The notes: a model not told the origin generated them from the sequence alone. 64,000 nucleotides of DNA from Methylobacterium brachiatum (GCF_020523825.1 NZ_JAJALK010000005.1:124001-188000), one strand, 5' to 3'. Shown: positions 25,352 through 35,552, numbered from the stretch's first letter. Numbers and translations: made by a program.

Positions 25352-27025
25352 TCAGGCGGCGCGGACGCTTTCGAGGAAGCGGGCGACCTCGGTACCGAGA
25401 TGCTCGGACTGGCGCGACATCTCGGAGGCCGCCGACAGGACCTGACCGGCCGCCGCCCCCGTCTCCTCCGACGCCTGTGCCACGCTGGCGATGTTGCCGG
25501 TCACCGCATTGGTGCCGGACGAGGCCTGCGCCACGTTGCGGACGATCTCCTGCGTCGCCGCGCCCTGCTGCTCCACCGCCGCGGCGATCGAGGTCGCCAT
25601 GCTGTCGATCTCGCGGATCCGCCCGGTGATGCCGCCGATCGCCGTCACGGCCTGAGCGGTGACACCCTGCACCTCGCTGATCTGGCGGCCGATCTCATCG
25701 GTCGCCTTGGCGGTCTGCCCCGCGAGCGCCTTCACTTCGCTCGCCACCACCGCGAAGCCGCGGCCCGCTTCTCCGGCCCGGGCTGCCTCGATCGTGGCGT
25801 TGAGCGCCAGGAGGTTGGTCTGGCTGGCGATGGTGGAGATCATGCCCACCATGTCGCCGATGCGGGCCGAGGTGGCCTGTAGCGCCTGGACCAACTGCAC
25901 CGTCTGGTCGGCCTCGCCCACCGCCGACTGGGCCATTCGAGCCGAGCCGGAGACCTGCCGGCTTATTTCCTGGACCGACGAGCCCAGCTCCTCGGCGGCC
26001 GCCGCCACGGTGTTGACGTTCGCGGCCGCCTCTTCCGCGGCTGCGGCCACGGTGGTGGATTGGGAAGCCGTCTCGGTTGCCGTGGCGGTCATCTGCTGGG
26101 CGGTGGCCTGGAGTTCGGTAGCGGAGGACGAGACCATCCCGACGATGCCGCCGACCGCGCGCTCGAAGCCATCGGCCAGCTCGACCATGGTGCGCTTGCG
26201 CTCGGCCGCCGCGGCCGCATCGGCGCGCCGCTTGACCTCGGCTTCCTCCAGGGCCTTGCGGGCGACCATGGCTTTGATGCCCTCGACCGCCTTGCCCACC
26301 GCGCCGATCTCGTCGCCGCGGGCCGCTTCCTTGATGTCCGCGTCGATCTCGCCGCGGGCCATGCGCTGGAGCACGCCGACGAGGCCGCCGAGCGGGCGGG
26401 CGACCTGCACGACGATCGTGTAGACGCCGTAGGCGATGCTGAGCGCCGCGAGACCGAGCGCGGTCAGCAAGGCCAGGCGCGACCAGCCCGCGGTGGTCTC
26501 GGAGCGCTGGAATTCCGCCTCCGCCTCACGGACCTGCAACGTGGTCAGCTTGCCGAGCGTCGCGGCGGCGGCCTGCATGCTCGTCAGCAGATCCGCATAC
26601 GGGGTCTCGAAATCTGAAGCCCCGCCGGCGGCGAGACGCTTGAGGATTTCGGCCGCGATGATGCCGTTTCGGTCGATCCGCCCCTGCAGGTCCTTCGCGA
26701 GGGCCTCCTCTTCCGGGGTCAGGAAGGTCGCCAGATAGGCCGACCACTGTGTATGCAGGTTCGCGAGGTCCCGCTCGATCCGCTCCTTGGCCTGGGCCGG
26801 CTCGATCTGCTTGCTGCGCAGCCTGCGCGCGACGTCGACCATGTCGTCATAGGCATCGCGGATGATGCTGAATTGTCGAAGACAGACCACACGATCGTCG
26901 AACACGGTTTTGAGGCTTTGATGGCTCCAATGGAGCGCGAAATTGCCCAACCCCGCAGTCGCAAGCAGGAGCAGGCCGATGCCACCGAGCAAGGTCACGA
27001 GCCTAAATTTGATCGTCATCTTCAT
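25352..27025 (-). CDS. Methyl-accepting chemotaxis protein
   Basis: A 557-residue chemoreceptor. A transmembrane helix at about 9-30 is followed by a four-helix-bundle sensory domain (30-185), a second helix at about 185-208, a HAMP domain ([20 protein letters not shown]), and the signalling hairpin. The hairpin tip reads [20 protein letters not shown] followed by [20 protein letters not shown]. No C-terminal CheR-docking pentapeptide is present (ends ESVRAA). It would report to CheA/CheW; no che genes are near. The AT-rich upstream region has a short tandem repeat. Confidence 0.92.
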   Translation of the reverse strand: MKMTIKFRLVTLLGGIGLLLLATAGLGNFALHWSHQSLKTVFDDRVVCLRQFSIIRDAYDDMVDVARRLRSKQIEPAQAKERIERDLANLHTQWSAYLATFLTPEEEALAKDLQGRIDRNGIIAAEILKRLAAGGASDFETPYADLLTSMQAAAATLGKLTTLQVREAEAEFQRSETTAGWSRLALLTALGLAALSIAYGVYTIVVQVARPLGGLVGVLQRMARGEIDADIKEAARGDEIGAVGKAVEGIKAMVARKALEEAEVKRRADAAAAAERKRTMVELADGFERAVGGIVGMVSSSATELQATAQQMTATATETASQSTTVAAAAEEAAANVNTVAAAAEELGSSVQEISRQVSGSARMAQSAVGEADQTVQLVQALQATSARIGDMVGMISTIASQTNLLALNATIEAARAGEAGRGFAVVASEVKALAGQTAKATDEIGRQISEVQGVTAQAVTAIGGITGRIREIDSMATSIAAAVEQQGAATQEIVRNVAQASSGTNAVTGNIASVAQASEETGAAAGQVLSAASEMSRQSEHLGTEVARFLESVRAA

Positions 27026-27042
27026 TCGGCCGTTCTTTCAGT

Positions 27043-27071
27043 TGCTGAGATCCGAATATGCTGAGATCCGA
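27043..27071. repeat. Short tandem repeat upstream of the chemoreceptor
   Basis: TGCTGAGATCCGA occurs at 27043-27055 and again at 27059-27071, a 16-base period. It lies 18 bases upstream of the chemoreceptor start on its leader and could be a regulator site or a slipped duplication. Confidence 0.55.
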
Positions 27072-27517
27072 GCCCGGATAGCGCCCTCGATCAAAGTCGA
27101 CCAAACTTTGTGCAAACCAATTAAAATTTAATCCGGAAAAACTGATATTTGTTGCGCTAAAAAGGTGGTCAAGCAATTGTGATTATCAGTACAGACGAAA
27201 CGCCATGTCGTATGTCCCGGTCTTAAGCCGCGTTATTTCAACCAGAAGGCGATCCGGCCGGTGCGACGCCCGCGGATTGCCGGGGACCTGAAGATCCGAC
27301 CACGCGTTCACGGGCCGAGACAGCGCCCCTGTTCGACGGTCTCGGGGCACAGGCGTCGCGCCCGCTTCGGCGCAAAGTGGCAATGGCTGGTTGCCACCCG
27401 CGCGGGGACCTGCATGGTCAAGGTGATCGGGTTGAGATGCCGGAGCTCGCGGGAGACCGGAGCCGGCCGAAGATCCGACGCGTGCCCGGCGGCGCGCGAA
27501 ACCGTGGAGTGGCTGGC
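27072..27517. other. AT-rich intergenic region
   Basis: About 445 bases between divergent genes. 27100-27190 is clearly AT-rich for this genome and should hold the chemoreceptor promoter. The rest is GC-rich without a supported gene. Confidence 0.4.
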
Positions 27518-28573
27518 GTGCGTGCTGGGTCCCGATTGTCCGAGCGCTGGTTCAACCTGGCCCTCTGGCTCGTCGCGCTGCTGTTCGCGTGGTTCCTGAT
27601 CGGGCTGGGCTCCCTGGTCGTCGGCGACCTGCCTCAGGTGGAGCAGCGCTACACGCTGGAGCAATTCCTCGAAACCGACCCGGCCCGGGCGTCGAGCGAG
27701 ACGCTCAAGCAGGTCCGCCGGGAGATGGACGACACGCGGCGCCGGATCGAGCAGGATCAGCTCGCCCTCGAGGCGGCCCAGGGGGCGACCGAGGGCGCCC
27801 GCGAGACCTTCGCCAACTGGTTGAAGACCCGGGACGCGACCCAGCGGGTCGACCAGGATCCCGGCCTGATCGCGCGCACGCAGCGGCTCGACGCGCTCAA
27901 GGAGGCCGAGCGAGCGGTCGAGGACCGGCTGACCGCGCTGGCCCAGACGCAGGCCGACCTGTCCGAGCGGGAACGGGAGCAGGCCCGCGCGGAGAGCGCC
28001 CTGCGCGCCGCGGCCCAGGAGAAGCTCGACGCGGCCGAGCGCGGCCAGGAATTGCGGGTGTTCGGCTACCGGCTCGCCCTGACCCTGCCGCTGCTGGTGC
28101 TCGCCGGATCGCTGCTGCTCAAGCGGCGCACCACGCGCAACTGGCCGTTCGTCTGGGGCTTCGCCTTCGCGGCCGCCTTCGCGTTCTTCGTCGAGCTGGT
28201 CCCGTACATGCCGAGCTACGGCGGCTACGTGCAGTACGGCGTCGGCGTGGTCGTGACCCTGGTCGGCGGGCGGGCGGCGATCAACGCCCTGCACGCCTAC
28301 AGGGAACGCCAGGCGCAGGTCGAGGCGCGGCCCAACGAGGAGCGCCGCACCGAGATCGCCACCGATCAGGCTCTCGCCCGGCTCGCCAAGAAGGTCTGCC
28401 CGGGCTGCGAGCGGCCGGTCGCTCTCGGCGATCCGAGCACGAATTTCTGCCCCCATTGCGGGCTCGGCCTGTTCGAGGATTGCCCGGCCTGCACGCAGCG
28501 CAAGAGCACCTTCGAGCGGTTCTGCCACGCCTGCGGCACCCCGGGCGCCGGCGCGGTGCTGCCGGCCGCGTAG
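27518..28573 (+). CDS. Membrane protein with coiled coil and C-terminal double zinc ribbon
   Basis: A 351-residue protein, not matched to a named family. One helix near residues 12-33 (LALWLVALLFAWFLIGLGSL) is followed by a long charged coiled coil (about 60-180), three helices at about 190-265, and a cytoplasmic tail. The tail holds two CxxC pairs of a zinc ribbon, CPGC and CPHC, then CPAC and CHAC. The start is taken as GTG at 27518, with GGAG eight bases upstream; ATG codons at 27377 and 27437 are alternatives but add low-complexity residues. It ends ten bases before the convergent kinase gene. Confidence 0.65.
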   Translation: MRAGSRLSERWFNLALWLVALLFAWFLIGLGSLVVGDLPQVEQRYTLEQFLETDPARASSETLKQVRREMDDTRRRIEQDQLALEAAQGATEGARETFANWLKTRDATQRVDQDPGLIARTQRLDALKEAERAVEDRLTALAQTQADLSEREREQARAESALRAAAQEKLDAAERGQELRVFGYRLALTLPLLVLAGSLLLKRRTTRNWPFVWGFAFAAAFAFFVELVPYMPSYGGYVQYGVGVVVTLVGGRAAINALHAYRERQAQVEARPNEERRTEIATDQALARLAKKVCPGCERPVALGDPSTNFCPHCGLGLFEDCPACTQRKSTFERFCHACGTPGAGAVLPAA

Positions 28574-28583
28574 CGCGAAGCCC

Positions 28584-30725
28584 TCACTCGACGGCGGCCG
28601 GGGTCGGCCGTCCGGCCACCCGGCTCAGCACGCGCCCGAGCTGCTCGGCGGAATAGGGCTTGTGCAGCAGCTCGAAGCCGTGGGTGCCCTCCTGGGCCAG
28701 GACGTGGCTGTAGCCGGAGGTCAGCAGCACCGGCAGGGCCGGGAAGCGGCGCGCGAGCTCCTGGGCGAGCGCCAGGCCGCCCATGCCGGGCATGACCACG
28801 TCCGAGAACACCACCTCGAACCCGCCGCCATCCTCGCCGAGCCGCTCGAGTGCCGCCTCGGCGTTGACCGCCCAGACGGTCTCGTAGCCGAGATCCTGCA
28901 GGATCTGGGTGGCGAACTGGCCGACCTCGACATTGTCCTCGACCACCAGCACCCGCTGCCCCGCGCCGAGCGGCGAGAGCGGCACCGCGGCGCCGTCGGT
29001 CGCGTCGGCCCCGCGATCGACCTCGACCTGCGGGAGATACAGGGTGAAGGTCGCCCCCTGCCCCGGGGCGCTGGTGACGTCGACGTTGCCGCCCGATTGC
29101 TTGGCGAAGCCGAACACCTGGCTGAGGCCGAGGCCGGTGCCCTTGCCGACCTCCTTGGTGGTGAAGAACGGCTCGAACAGGCGGCCGAGGTCGGCCTCGG
29201 CGATCCCCGCGCCGGTATCGGTCAGCGACACCGCCGCGAAGGCGCTGTCCGCCCCGGCATGGCCGCGGATCGCCGGCATGGTGCGCCCGCCAGCCAGCCG
29301 CAGGGTCAGCGTCCCCTCCCCGTCCATGGCGTCCCGGGCGTTGACCGCCATGTTCACCAGGGCGGTCTCGAACTGGCTGACATCGGCCCGGATGTAGCAG
29401 GGCTCGTCCGGCACCTCGGCGATGACCCGGATCCGGGCGCCGATCACCGTGTCGAGCATCTCGGCGATGCCGCGGACCTTCTGGCCGACATGGAACACCT
29501 CGGGCTTGAGCGCCTGCCGGCGCGCGAAGGCGAGGAGCTGGCCGGTGAGCTTGGCGGCGCGGTCGACCGTGTCGGAGACCGCATCGAGGTAGCGGGCCTT
29601 GCGCGCCTCCGGCAGGTCGGGCCGGCGCAGGAAGTCCACCGACGAGCGGATGATGGTCAGCAGGTTGTTGAAGTCGTGCGCGACGCCGCCGGTGAGCTGG
29701 CCGACCGCCTCCATCTTCTGCGACTGGCGCAGGGCGTCCTCGGCCCGCATCAGCTCGCTCGTCCGCTCGGCGACGCGCTGCTCCAGCGTGTCGGTCAGCG
29801 TGCGCAGCATCATGATGGCGCGGTCGCGCTCGGCCTCGACGGCCCGGCGGTCCTCGACGTTGATCAGCACGCCCGGGAAGCTCAGCGGCGTCCCGTCGGG
29901 CCCGAGATCGACCCGGCCATTGGCCTCGATCCAGTAGTATTTCCCGTCGGTGCGCCGCACCCGGTACTGGTGCGCGTAGGCGCCGCCGCGGCCGATCACC
30001 TCGTTGATCGCCGCGATCAGGCCCTGGCGGTCCTCCGGATGGACCGTGGCGATCACCTGCTCCAGGCTGAGCCCGACCCGCCCGAGGGCCGGATCCAGGC
30101 CGAAGCTGCGGGCGAAGGCCTCGTCCACGGTGAACGTGTCGGCCTGCAGATCCCAGACCCAGGTGCCGATGATCGCGCCGGCCGACAGGGCGAGCTGGAT
30201 GCGGTCGGCATAGAGCTGGGCCAGCGCCTGACTCGCCTTCAGCTGCTGCTCGGCCAGCACGCGCTCGGTGGTCTCGACCACGACGGCGATGACTCCGGCC
30301 GGCTGCCCCGCCTCGTCGAGCACCGGCGAGTAGTCGAGGTTCATCCAGACCTGCTCGGGCCGGCCGTAGCGGTGCAGGGTGAGTTCCTGGTCCTTGTAGG
30401 ACAGCGTGCCGCCGGCGAGCCCCACCCGCATGACGTGGTCGTTGAAGTCGGCCACCTCGGGCCAGCCCTCGCGGACCTTCGAGCCGAGCAGGTGCGGGTG
30501 CCGCCCGCCCGCGAAGGCCGAGTAGGCATCGTTGTAGATCATGATGCCGTCCGGCCCCCAGAGCAGCACGATCGGCACTGGCGACAGCAGCAGGGTGCTG
30601 ACCGCGGAGCGCAGGCTCTGGGACCAGCCGGTGATCGGGCCGAGGGGCGTGGACGACCAATCGTAGCCCCGGACGATCGCGCCGAGCTCGCCGCCCCCGG
30701 GAAGGATTGCAGCCGGCATGCTCAT
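28584..30725 (-). CDS. Hybrid histidine kinase with PAS domains and C-terminal receiver
   Basis: A 713-residue soluble sensor kinase. Two PAS domains cover about residues 40-160 and 185-310 (the second ends with the PAC segment RRTDGKYYWIEANGRVDLG). A coiled linker leads to the HisKA phosphoacceptor GGVAHDFNNLLT, then the ATPase domain (NMAVNARDAMDGEG, DTGAGI, FEPFFTTK, GTGLGLSQVFGFA). The C-terminal receiver has VEDN and the acceptor Asp in SDVVMPGMGG. There is no membrane helix, so the signal is cytoplasmic (light, redox or ligand through PAS). No partner regulator is adjacent. Confidence 0.9.
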   Translation of the reverse strand: MSMPAAILPGGGELGAIVRGYDWSSTPLGPITGWSQSLRSAVSTLLLSPVPIVLLWGPDGIMIYNDAYSAFAGGRHPHLLGSKVREGWPEVADFNDHVMRVGLAGGTLSYKDQELTLHRYGRPEQVWMNLDYSPVLDEAGQPAGVIAVVVETTERVLAEQQLKASQALAQLYADRIQLALSAGAIIGTWVWDLQADTFTVDEAFARSFGLDPALGRVGLSLEQVIATVHPEDRQGLIAAINEVIGRGGAYAHQYRVRRTDGKYYWIEANGRVDLGPDGTPLSFPGVLINVEDRRAVEAERDRAIMMLRTLTDTLEQRVAERTSELMRAEDALRQSQKMEAVGQLTGGVAHDFNNLLTIIRSSVDFLRRPDLPEARKARYLDAVSDTVDRAAKLTGQLLAFARRQALKPEVFHVGQKVRGIAEMLDTVIGARIRVIAEVPDEPCYIRADVSQFETALVNMAVNARDAMDGEGTLTLRLAGGRTMPAIRGHAGADSAFAAVSLTDTGAGIAEADLGRLFEPFFTTKEVGKGTGLGLSQVFGFAKQSGGNVDVTSAPGQGATFTLYLPQVEVDRGADATDGAAVPLSPLGAGQRVLVVEDNVEVGQFATQILQDLGYETVWAVNAEAALERLGEDGGGFEVVFSDVVMPGMGGLALAQELARRFPALPVLLTSGYSHVLAQEGTHGFELLHKPYSAEQLGRVLSRVAGRPTPAAVE

Positions 30726-31130
30726 CGCCTGCCCGGACCGCGCGGTCGCGCGGCGGCCACCTGCCCGGCCGGACGGGGCCCACGGGCCGTCGCCCGCGAT
30801 GCGGGCTTCGGCAAGATCGATACGGGTCCGTGCATAGCCATGGCAGCGGCATCGCCCGTGAGGATAAGTGTTACAAGCATCCGGTCAGCCGTGCCCGCAT
30901 GTTTTCGTCCAGAGAAGCCGGTCTGAGCCCTGCCTGCCACAGTGCCGATCGACGGCGCCGGACGGGACGGGGATCGACGGATGCCTGAGGCGAACGCGGA
31001 TCCAGGCATTTCGGTCGCAAAACCGGCCGGATGTTCGGCACGAGGACTGCGCCCTTGGGGAACGACGCACGGCCTGAACCGTCTTCCCTCCACGGCGGCC
31101 GCGCTTGCTGGCCGCCGGGCGCGTTCATAG
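30726..31130. other. Intergenic region between divergent kinase and SelO genes
   Basis: About 405 bases. Short frames here are shadows. Part of the region (30860-30900) is AT-richer and may hold the kinase promoter on the minus strand. Confidence 0.4.
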
Positions 31131-32615
31131 ATGCCGGCGATGAGCCTGATCCCCTTCGATAACAGCTACGCCCGCCTGCCGGAGCGTTTCTACGCCCTGC
31201 GAGCGCCGACCCCGGTGGCGGCGCCGCGGCTGATCCGGCTCAACCGGGCGCTGGCCGAGGATCTCGGCCTCGACCCGGACTGGCTCGCCGGGCCCGAGGG
31301 GGTGGCGGCGCTCGCCGGCAACCGGATGCCGGAGGGGGCGACGCCGCTGGCGGCGGCCTATGCCGGGCACCAGTTCGGCCAGTTCGTGCCGCAGCTCGGG
31401 GACGGCCGGGCGATCCTGCTCGGCGAGGTGCTCGACCGGACGGGGCAGCGTCGCGACATCCAGCTGAAGGGCTCCGGCCCGACACCGTTCTCCCGGCGGG
31501 GCGACGGCCGCGCGGCGCTCGGGCCGGTGCTGCGCGAGTACCTCGTCAGCGAGGCGATGGCGGCGCTCGGCATCCCGACCACGCGCGCGCTCGCCGCCGT
31601 GGCGACCGGCGAGGCGGTGGCGCGCGAGACGCTACTGCCGGGGGCCGTGCTGACCCGCGTGGCGGCGAGCCACATCCGGGTCGGGACCTTCCAGTTCTTC
31701 TCGGCCCGGGGCGACGTCGAGGGCCTGCGGGCGCTCGCCGACCACGTGATCGCCCGGCACTATCCCGAGGCGGCCGGCGCCGAGAAGCCGTACCGGGCGC
31801 TGCTCGAGGGCGTCGTCGCCCGCCAGGCCGCGCTGGTGGCGCGCTGGCTGCTCGTCGGCTTCGTCCATGGGGTGATGAACACCGACAACATGTCGGTGGC
31901 CGGCGAGACGATCGATTACGGGCCCTGCGCCTTCCTGGATGTCTACGACCCCCGGACGGTGTTCAGCTCGATCGACCGGAACGGGCGCTACGCCTACGGC
32001 GAGCAACCGCGCATCGCCCTGTGGAACCTGACGCGCCTGGCCGAGACCCTGCTGCCGCTCCTGGCTGCGGACGAGACCGAGGCGGTCGCCGAGGCCGAGG
32101 CGGCGCTCACCGGCTACGCGCCGCGCTTCGAGGCCGCCTATCACGGCGGGCTCAATGCCAAGCTGGGGCTGACCGATATCCGGGACGGCGATCCGGCCCT
32201 GGCCGGCGACCTTCTCAAGCGGATGGCCGAGAACCAGGCGGACTTCACCCTGACCTTCCGGACCCTCTGCGCCGCCGCCGCGCAGCCGGAGGCCGACGCC
32301 GCCGTGCGCGACCTGTTCGTGGATCCGACCGCCTACGACGCCTGGGCCTCGGGCTGGCGCGAGCGGCTCGCCCGGGAGGCCCGCGACCCCGCCACGACCG
32401 CCGCGGCGATGCGCCGGGTCAACCCGGCCTTCATCCCGCGCAACCATCGCGTCGAGGCGATGATCGCCGCGGCGGTGGAGCACGACGATGTCGCGCCGTT
32501 CGAAGAGCTTCTGGCGGTGCTGTCCAAGCCCTACGACGACCAGCCCGCCATGGCGCGCTATTCTGAGCCGCCTGAGGGCGGCGGGGTCGGCTACCGGACG
32601 TTCTGCGGCACGTGA
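31131..32615 (+). CDS. selO: Protein adenylyltransferase SelO (YdiU/UPF0061)
   Basis: A 494-residue pseudokinase-fold enzyme that transfers AMP from ATP to Ser/Thr/Tyr of target proteins in redox stress. Family features: [16 protein letters not shown] at the N-terminus, [38 protein letters not shown], and the metal-binding [10 protein letters not shown]. The C-terminus ends RTFCGT, with cysteine at the position of selenocysteine in animal SelO; it is thought to form a regulatory disulfide. The ATG at 31131 was used; MSLIPFD at 31140 fits the family start equally well. Confidence 0.93.
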   Translation: MPAMSLIPFDNSYARLPERFYALRAPTPVAAPRLIRLNRALAEDLGLDPDWLAGPEGVAALAGNRMPEGATPLAAAYAGHQFGQFVPQLGDGRAILLGEVLDRTGQRRDIQLKGSGPTPFSRRGDGRAALGPVLREYLVSEAMAALGIPTTRALAAVATGEAVARETLLPGAVLTRVAASHIRVGTFQFFSARGDVEGLRALADHVIARHYPEAAGAEKPYRALLEGVVARQAALVARWLLVGFVHGVMNTDNMSVAGETIDYGPCAFLDVYDPRTVFSSIDRNGRYAYGEQPRIALWNLTRLAETLLPLLAADETEAVAEAEAALTGYAPRFEAAYHGGLNAKLGLTDIRDGDPALAGDLLKRMAENQADFTLTFRTLCAAAAQPEADAAVRDLFVDPTAYDAWASGWRERLAREARDPATTAAAMRRVNPAFIPRNHRVEAMIAAAVEHDDVAPFEELLAVLSKPYDDQPAMARYSEPPEGGGVGYRTFCGT

Positions 32616-32779
32616 CCGGCTCGCAAGCACGGCCCGAGCCTCACGGGGGTGTCTTTCGATCGATGGCCTTCGGTCTGCGATGAGTCGAGTGCCGGGCCGG
32701 TCGCGGACCGGCTCGCTGCCCAGGATGCGGCGCCGGGCTCCCCGCCCGTTCCCGTGGCCTTGCACCCGGGACCGAACCT

Positions 32780-32998
32780 CTAGCGTTGCGGCCAGGCATA
32801 GATCTCGTGCACGCTGTCCTTGTGCCGGAACCAGTGCACCCGCGTCGCGGGGTTGAAGCCGTGATCCTGATAGGAGGCGGCGATCACCGAGACGAGCGCC
32901 TGCGCCGCGCGCCGGTCCGGGATCTCGTAGGCGAGAAGACGCGGAGGATCCCCACCCGCCGGGGTCCGGTCGCGAAGAAAGATCGAGTAAGTCTTCAT
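32780..32998 (-). CDS. Small conserved-looking protein of unknown function
   Basis: A 72-residue product with an alternating strand/helix pattern (MKTYSIFLRDRTPAGG, AYEIPDRRAAQALVSVIAAS, then THVHW-like VHWFRHKDSVHEIYAWP). No signal peptide. The start at 32998 (MKTYS) was chosen over upstream in-frame starts. It converges on selO. Not recognised. Confidence 0.6.
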   Translation of the reverse strand: MKTYSIFLRDRTPAGGDPPRLLAYEIPDRRAAQALVSVIAASYQDHGFNPATRVHWFRHKDSVHEIYAWPQR

Positions 32999-33461
32999 CC
33001 CCATCACACCTGGCTCGACATGATGCATGAGAGCAGATGTCGAACCTGACGCAATGGTTCATCGGCTGCGGCGATCAAGGTTAACGAATTTTAAGAGAAA
33101 TTCTGATATTTTATTTACCTGGCTGCCGGTGTGGACCTCCCCGGATGCGCGACGGGCCGGAACGACTGGACGACGACGACGCTCTGGATTCCCTTCCTAG
33201 AATGGTCTACCTGCCGGCCCGGGGCGGTACGTGCCGTCCTGGGGCGTGGAAACCCCTTGTTTGACGGTTTGGTGCCGGCCGAGACGGCACCCGAATCCTT
33301 GACCGCGCGGTCGGGGAGCCTGCGACGCATGTCCAGGTGTTCCGGCGCTAAAGGTCGTAGGGACCGTTCAAACACGGTTTTCCAACTCCCCGACTATGGG
33401 TGGTTGAGGAGGCTTGTCCGCGGGGACGTACCGCAGACACCCGCCTGTCGGGAGGTAGCCC
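32999..33461. other. Intergenic region with hairpins, possible structured transcript
   Basis: About 460 bases. 33070-33120 is AT-rich (promoter-like). Beyond it are two hairpins: GGGG-cgtggaaa-CCCC at about 33241-33256, and GGTGCCG / CGGCACC at 33271-33291. No protein-like frame runs through. I cannot match it to a known RNA family. Confidence 0.35.
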
Positions 33462-33647
33462 ATGGGCTCCGACGATCCCGCGCTGCGCGCCCGCCAATTG
33501 GCCGCCTTGCGGGCGGCCTACGACGCCTGCGCGGGGCTGGCCGACGAACGCACCGGCCGCGGCGTCGCGCTCCACGCCCGGGCGCTGCTGGGCCGCATCC
33601 TGGTTCTGCTGGGGGAATTGAAGGAGAGCCCCGGGTCCCGGCGCTGA
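33462..33647 (+). CDS. Small helical protein of unknown function
   Basis: A 61-residue helical product (RARQLAALRAAYDACAGLAD, then ALHARALLGRILVLLGELKE). GGGAGGT lies 5-12 bases before the ATG, the best support for the call. No domain known. Confidence 0.5.
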   Translation: MGSDDPALRARQLAALRAAYDACAGLADERTGRGVALHARALLGRILVLLGELKESPGSRR

Positions 33648-33704
33648 GGCTCGGCCCGAAGCCTGCGGGATGCTACGCTAGCGCGATCGCTCCCGGGTCC
33701 GACG

Positions 33705-34787
33705 ATGCGCCACGCCATCCCGAAACAGGTTCGACCGCGCCTTCTCGCCCTGGCCGCGGTGCTCGACGCCTTGCTGTTCGGGCGGGCCGCGGAGTCGGCC
33801 GAGCGCCCGAGCTACGGACAGGACCGGCGCGGCCTCTTCCTGGCCTTCCTCAACGCGCCGCAACCCGGCGAGCCGATCGCCCATTCGCCGCGCCTCGGCC
33901 TGTCCTTCGGCGGCGAGCCCCGACCGGTGCTGGTCGATACCGGCTCCACCGGCATCGTCGTCTCGGCCGCCCGCATCCCGAATGTCGAGGCCCTGCCGGG
34001 CCGCCCCGGTCGCCTGACCTATTCGAGCTCCGGCCGGATCATGATCGGCCGCTGGGTGACCGTGCCGGTGACCCTGTGGGGCGGCGACGGCGCCAGCCTG
34101 CCGACGCGGCCGATCCCGGTGCTCGCGGTCGAGCGGATCGCCTGCACCGACAAGGCCCGCCACTGCACCGCCGAGGAGGCGCCGGACCACGTGGCCATGA
34201 TGGGCATCGGCTTCGGGCGCGAGGAAGACAGCCAGGCCCAGAGCACGCCGGACACCAATCCGCTGCTCAATGCCGAGCCGCCGGGCCCCGGCGCGGTCCA
34301 TCGCGGCTACGTGGTGACGCGGCGGGGCGTGCATATCGGGCTGACCCGCGCCAACACGCGGGGACGCTTCCGCTTCCTGAAGCTCGACCCGCATCCGCGC
34401 GTCGCCGGGGACTGGCTCGGCGTCCCGGTCTGCATCGCGGTGGACGACCGGGAGCCCGGCGCCTGCGGTCGCGCCCTCATCGATACCGGCGTGGCTGGCA
34501 TGTTCCTGACGCTCCCGCCGGAGCAGGTGGCGGACAGCCTCGACGGGCCCGGCGCGCTCCGGCCCGGGACGCGCCTGCGCTTCCGCTTCGGCGATGCCGC
34601 CGGCTACACGATCGCCAGCGGCGACTCCGCCTCGCCGCTGGCGCCCGAGCGCATCGTCCTGAACACGACAAGGCCGCACCCCTTCGTCAACACCGGGCTG
34701 CGCCTGCTCAACGGCTTCGACGTCCTGTACGACGCCGATGGCGGATACTACGCCTTCCGCGGCCGTCCGACCGGCCGCGCGGATTAG
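33705..34787 (+). CDS. Pepsin-like two-motif aspartic protease, secreted
   Basis: A 360-residue precursor. A signal peptide or anchor lies at about 10-30. Two aspartic-protease motifs are present: VLVDTGSTGIVV (Asp78) and ALIDTGVAGMFLT (Asp260), 182 residues apart, as expected for a bilobal pepsin-type enzyme in which each lobe gives one aspartate. The C-terminus (GFDVLYDADGGYYAF) resembles the last strand of pepsins. Most bacterial aspartic proteases are single-lobed dimers, so this is unusual. It would act in the periplasm. A short gene for an LprI-like protein follows eight bases downstream. Activity is inferred, not shown. Confidence 0.72.
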   Translation: MRHAIPKQVRPRLLALAAVLDALLFGRAAESAERPSYGQDRRGLFLAFLNAPQPGEPIAHSPRLGLSFGGEPRPVLVDTGSTGIVVSAARIPNVEALPGRPGRLTYSSSGRIMIGRWVTVPVTLWGGDGASLPTRPIPVLAVERIACTDKARHCTAEEAPDHVAMMGIGFGREEDSQAQSTPDTNPLLNAEPPGPGAVHRGYVVTRRGVHIGLTRANTRGRFRFLKLDPHPRVAGDWLGVPVCIAVDDREPGACGRALIDTGVAGMFLTLPPEQVADSLDGPGALRPGTRLRFRFGDAAGYTIASGDSASPLAPERIVLNTTRPHPFVNTGLRLLNGFDVLYDADGGYYAFRGRPTGRAD

Positions 34788-34795
34788 GAGCCCCC

Positions 34796-35194
34796 ATGCT
34801 GCGCAGCGCCCGCCTCGGCCTCCTGCTCCTCGTGCCGACCGCCGGCTTCGCGGCGGATTGCACGCAGGCGCCCAACCAGATGGAGGCCAATGCCTGCGCG
34901 GCCCAGAGCTTCGCTGAGGCCGATGCCGAGCTGAACCGGCGCTACGCGGCCTTGCGCGACAAGCTCGACGGCAACGGCCGGCACAATCTCGTCGCCGCCC
35001 AGCGGGCCTGGATCGCCTTCCGCGACCGCGAATGCGACCTGCGCACCGGCTACGACGCCACCGCGCCGGAGGCCAACGGGACGATCATGCCCCTGCTCCA
35101 GGCCGCCTGCCGGACGCAGCTGACCCGCCGGCGCAGCGACGACCTGGCCGCGCAGATCAAGTGCCCGGGCGGCGACCTCGCCTGCACGCCCTGA
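34796..35194 (+). CDS. LprI-like (DUF1311) secreted protein, possible lysozyme inhibitor
   Basis: A 132-residue precursor with a signal peptide (1-20). The mature part has the DUF1311 pattern: CTQAPNQMEANACAAQSFAE, ADAELNRRYAALRD, and QRAWIAFRDRECDLRTGY, then two more cysteines. Members include the lysozyme-inhibiting lipoprotein LprI; here there is no lipobox. ATG at 34796, eight bases after the protease stop, suggesting cotranscription. Confidence 0.8.
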   Translation: MLRSARLGLLLLVPTAGFAADCTQAPNQMEANACAAQSFAEADAELNRRYAALRDKLDGNGRHNLVAAQRAWIAFRDRECDLRTGYDATAPEANGTIMPLLQAACRTQLTRRRSDDLAAQIKCPGGDLACTP

Positions 35195-35204
35195 GCCCCC
35201 TGGC

Positions 35205-35552
35205 TCAGATCACCTCGTAGGCGAACAGGAACGCGACGCCGGTGATCCCCACCAGGCCGAGCAGGAAGAAATTGTCGGCCACCTGCTCGAGGAACCGGCT
35301 GAGGCGCGGCCGGGCCTCGAGCCGGGTCGACAGGTAGGACAGGATGGCGCTCAGCAGGAACAGCACGGCGACGATGCCGCTGAAGACGTCGACCTGGCTC
35401 GGGCCGGAATAGTGCTCCAGAAGCTTCACCAGGCCGATCAGCGTGGTGCTGATCCCGATCATCGTGCTCGCGGTCGGGAGGATGTGGCGGGCCTTCTCGG
35501 GCGCCTTCGCGCCGCCTTCCCCGGCAGGTTCGCTCACCGCTGGTTCCCCCAC
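35205..35552 (-). CDS. Small membrane protein of unknown function
   Basis: A 115-residue product with three helices at about 28-46, 55-75 and 92-112 (VDVFSGIVAVLFLLSAILSY, LLGLVGITGVAFLFAYEVI). The N-terminal 25 residues are polar. GTG start at 35552. It converges on the LprI-like gene. Not recognised. Confidence 0.65.
   Translation of the reverse strand: MGEPAVSEPAGEGGAKAPEKARHILPTASTMIGISTTLIGLVKLLEHYSGPSQVDVFSGIVAVLFLLSAILSYLSTRLEARPRLSRFLEQVADNFFLLGLVGITGVAFLFAYEVI

Noticed and set aside
27186..27383. 65-codon minus-strand frame upstream of the zinc-ribbon gene
   Set aside because: The last 20 residues look protein-like, but the rest is low quality and there is no ribosome-binding site.
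30885..31130. Several short frames between kinase and selO
   Set aside because: Mutually overlapping on both strands without ribosome-binding sites.
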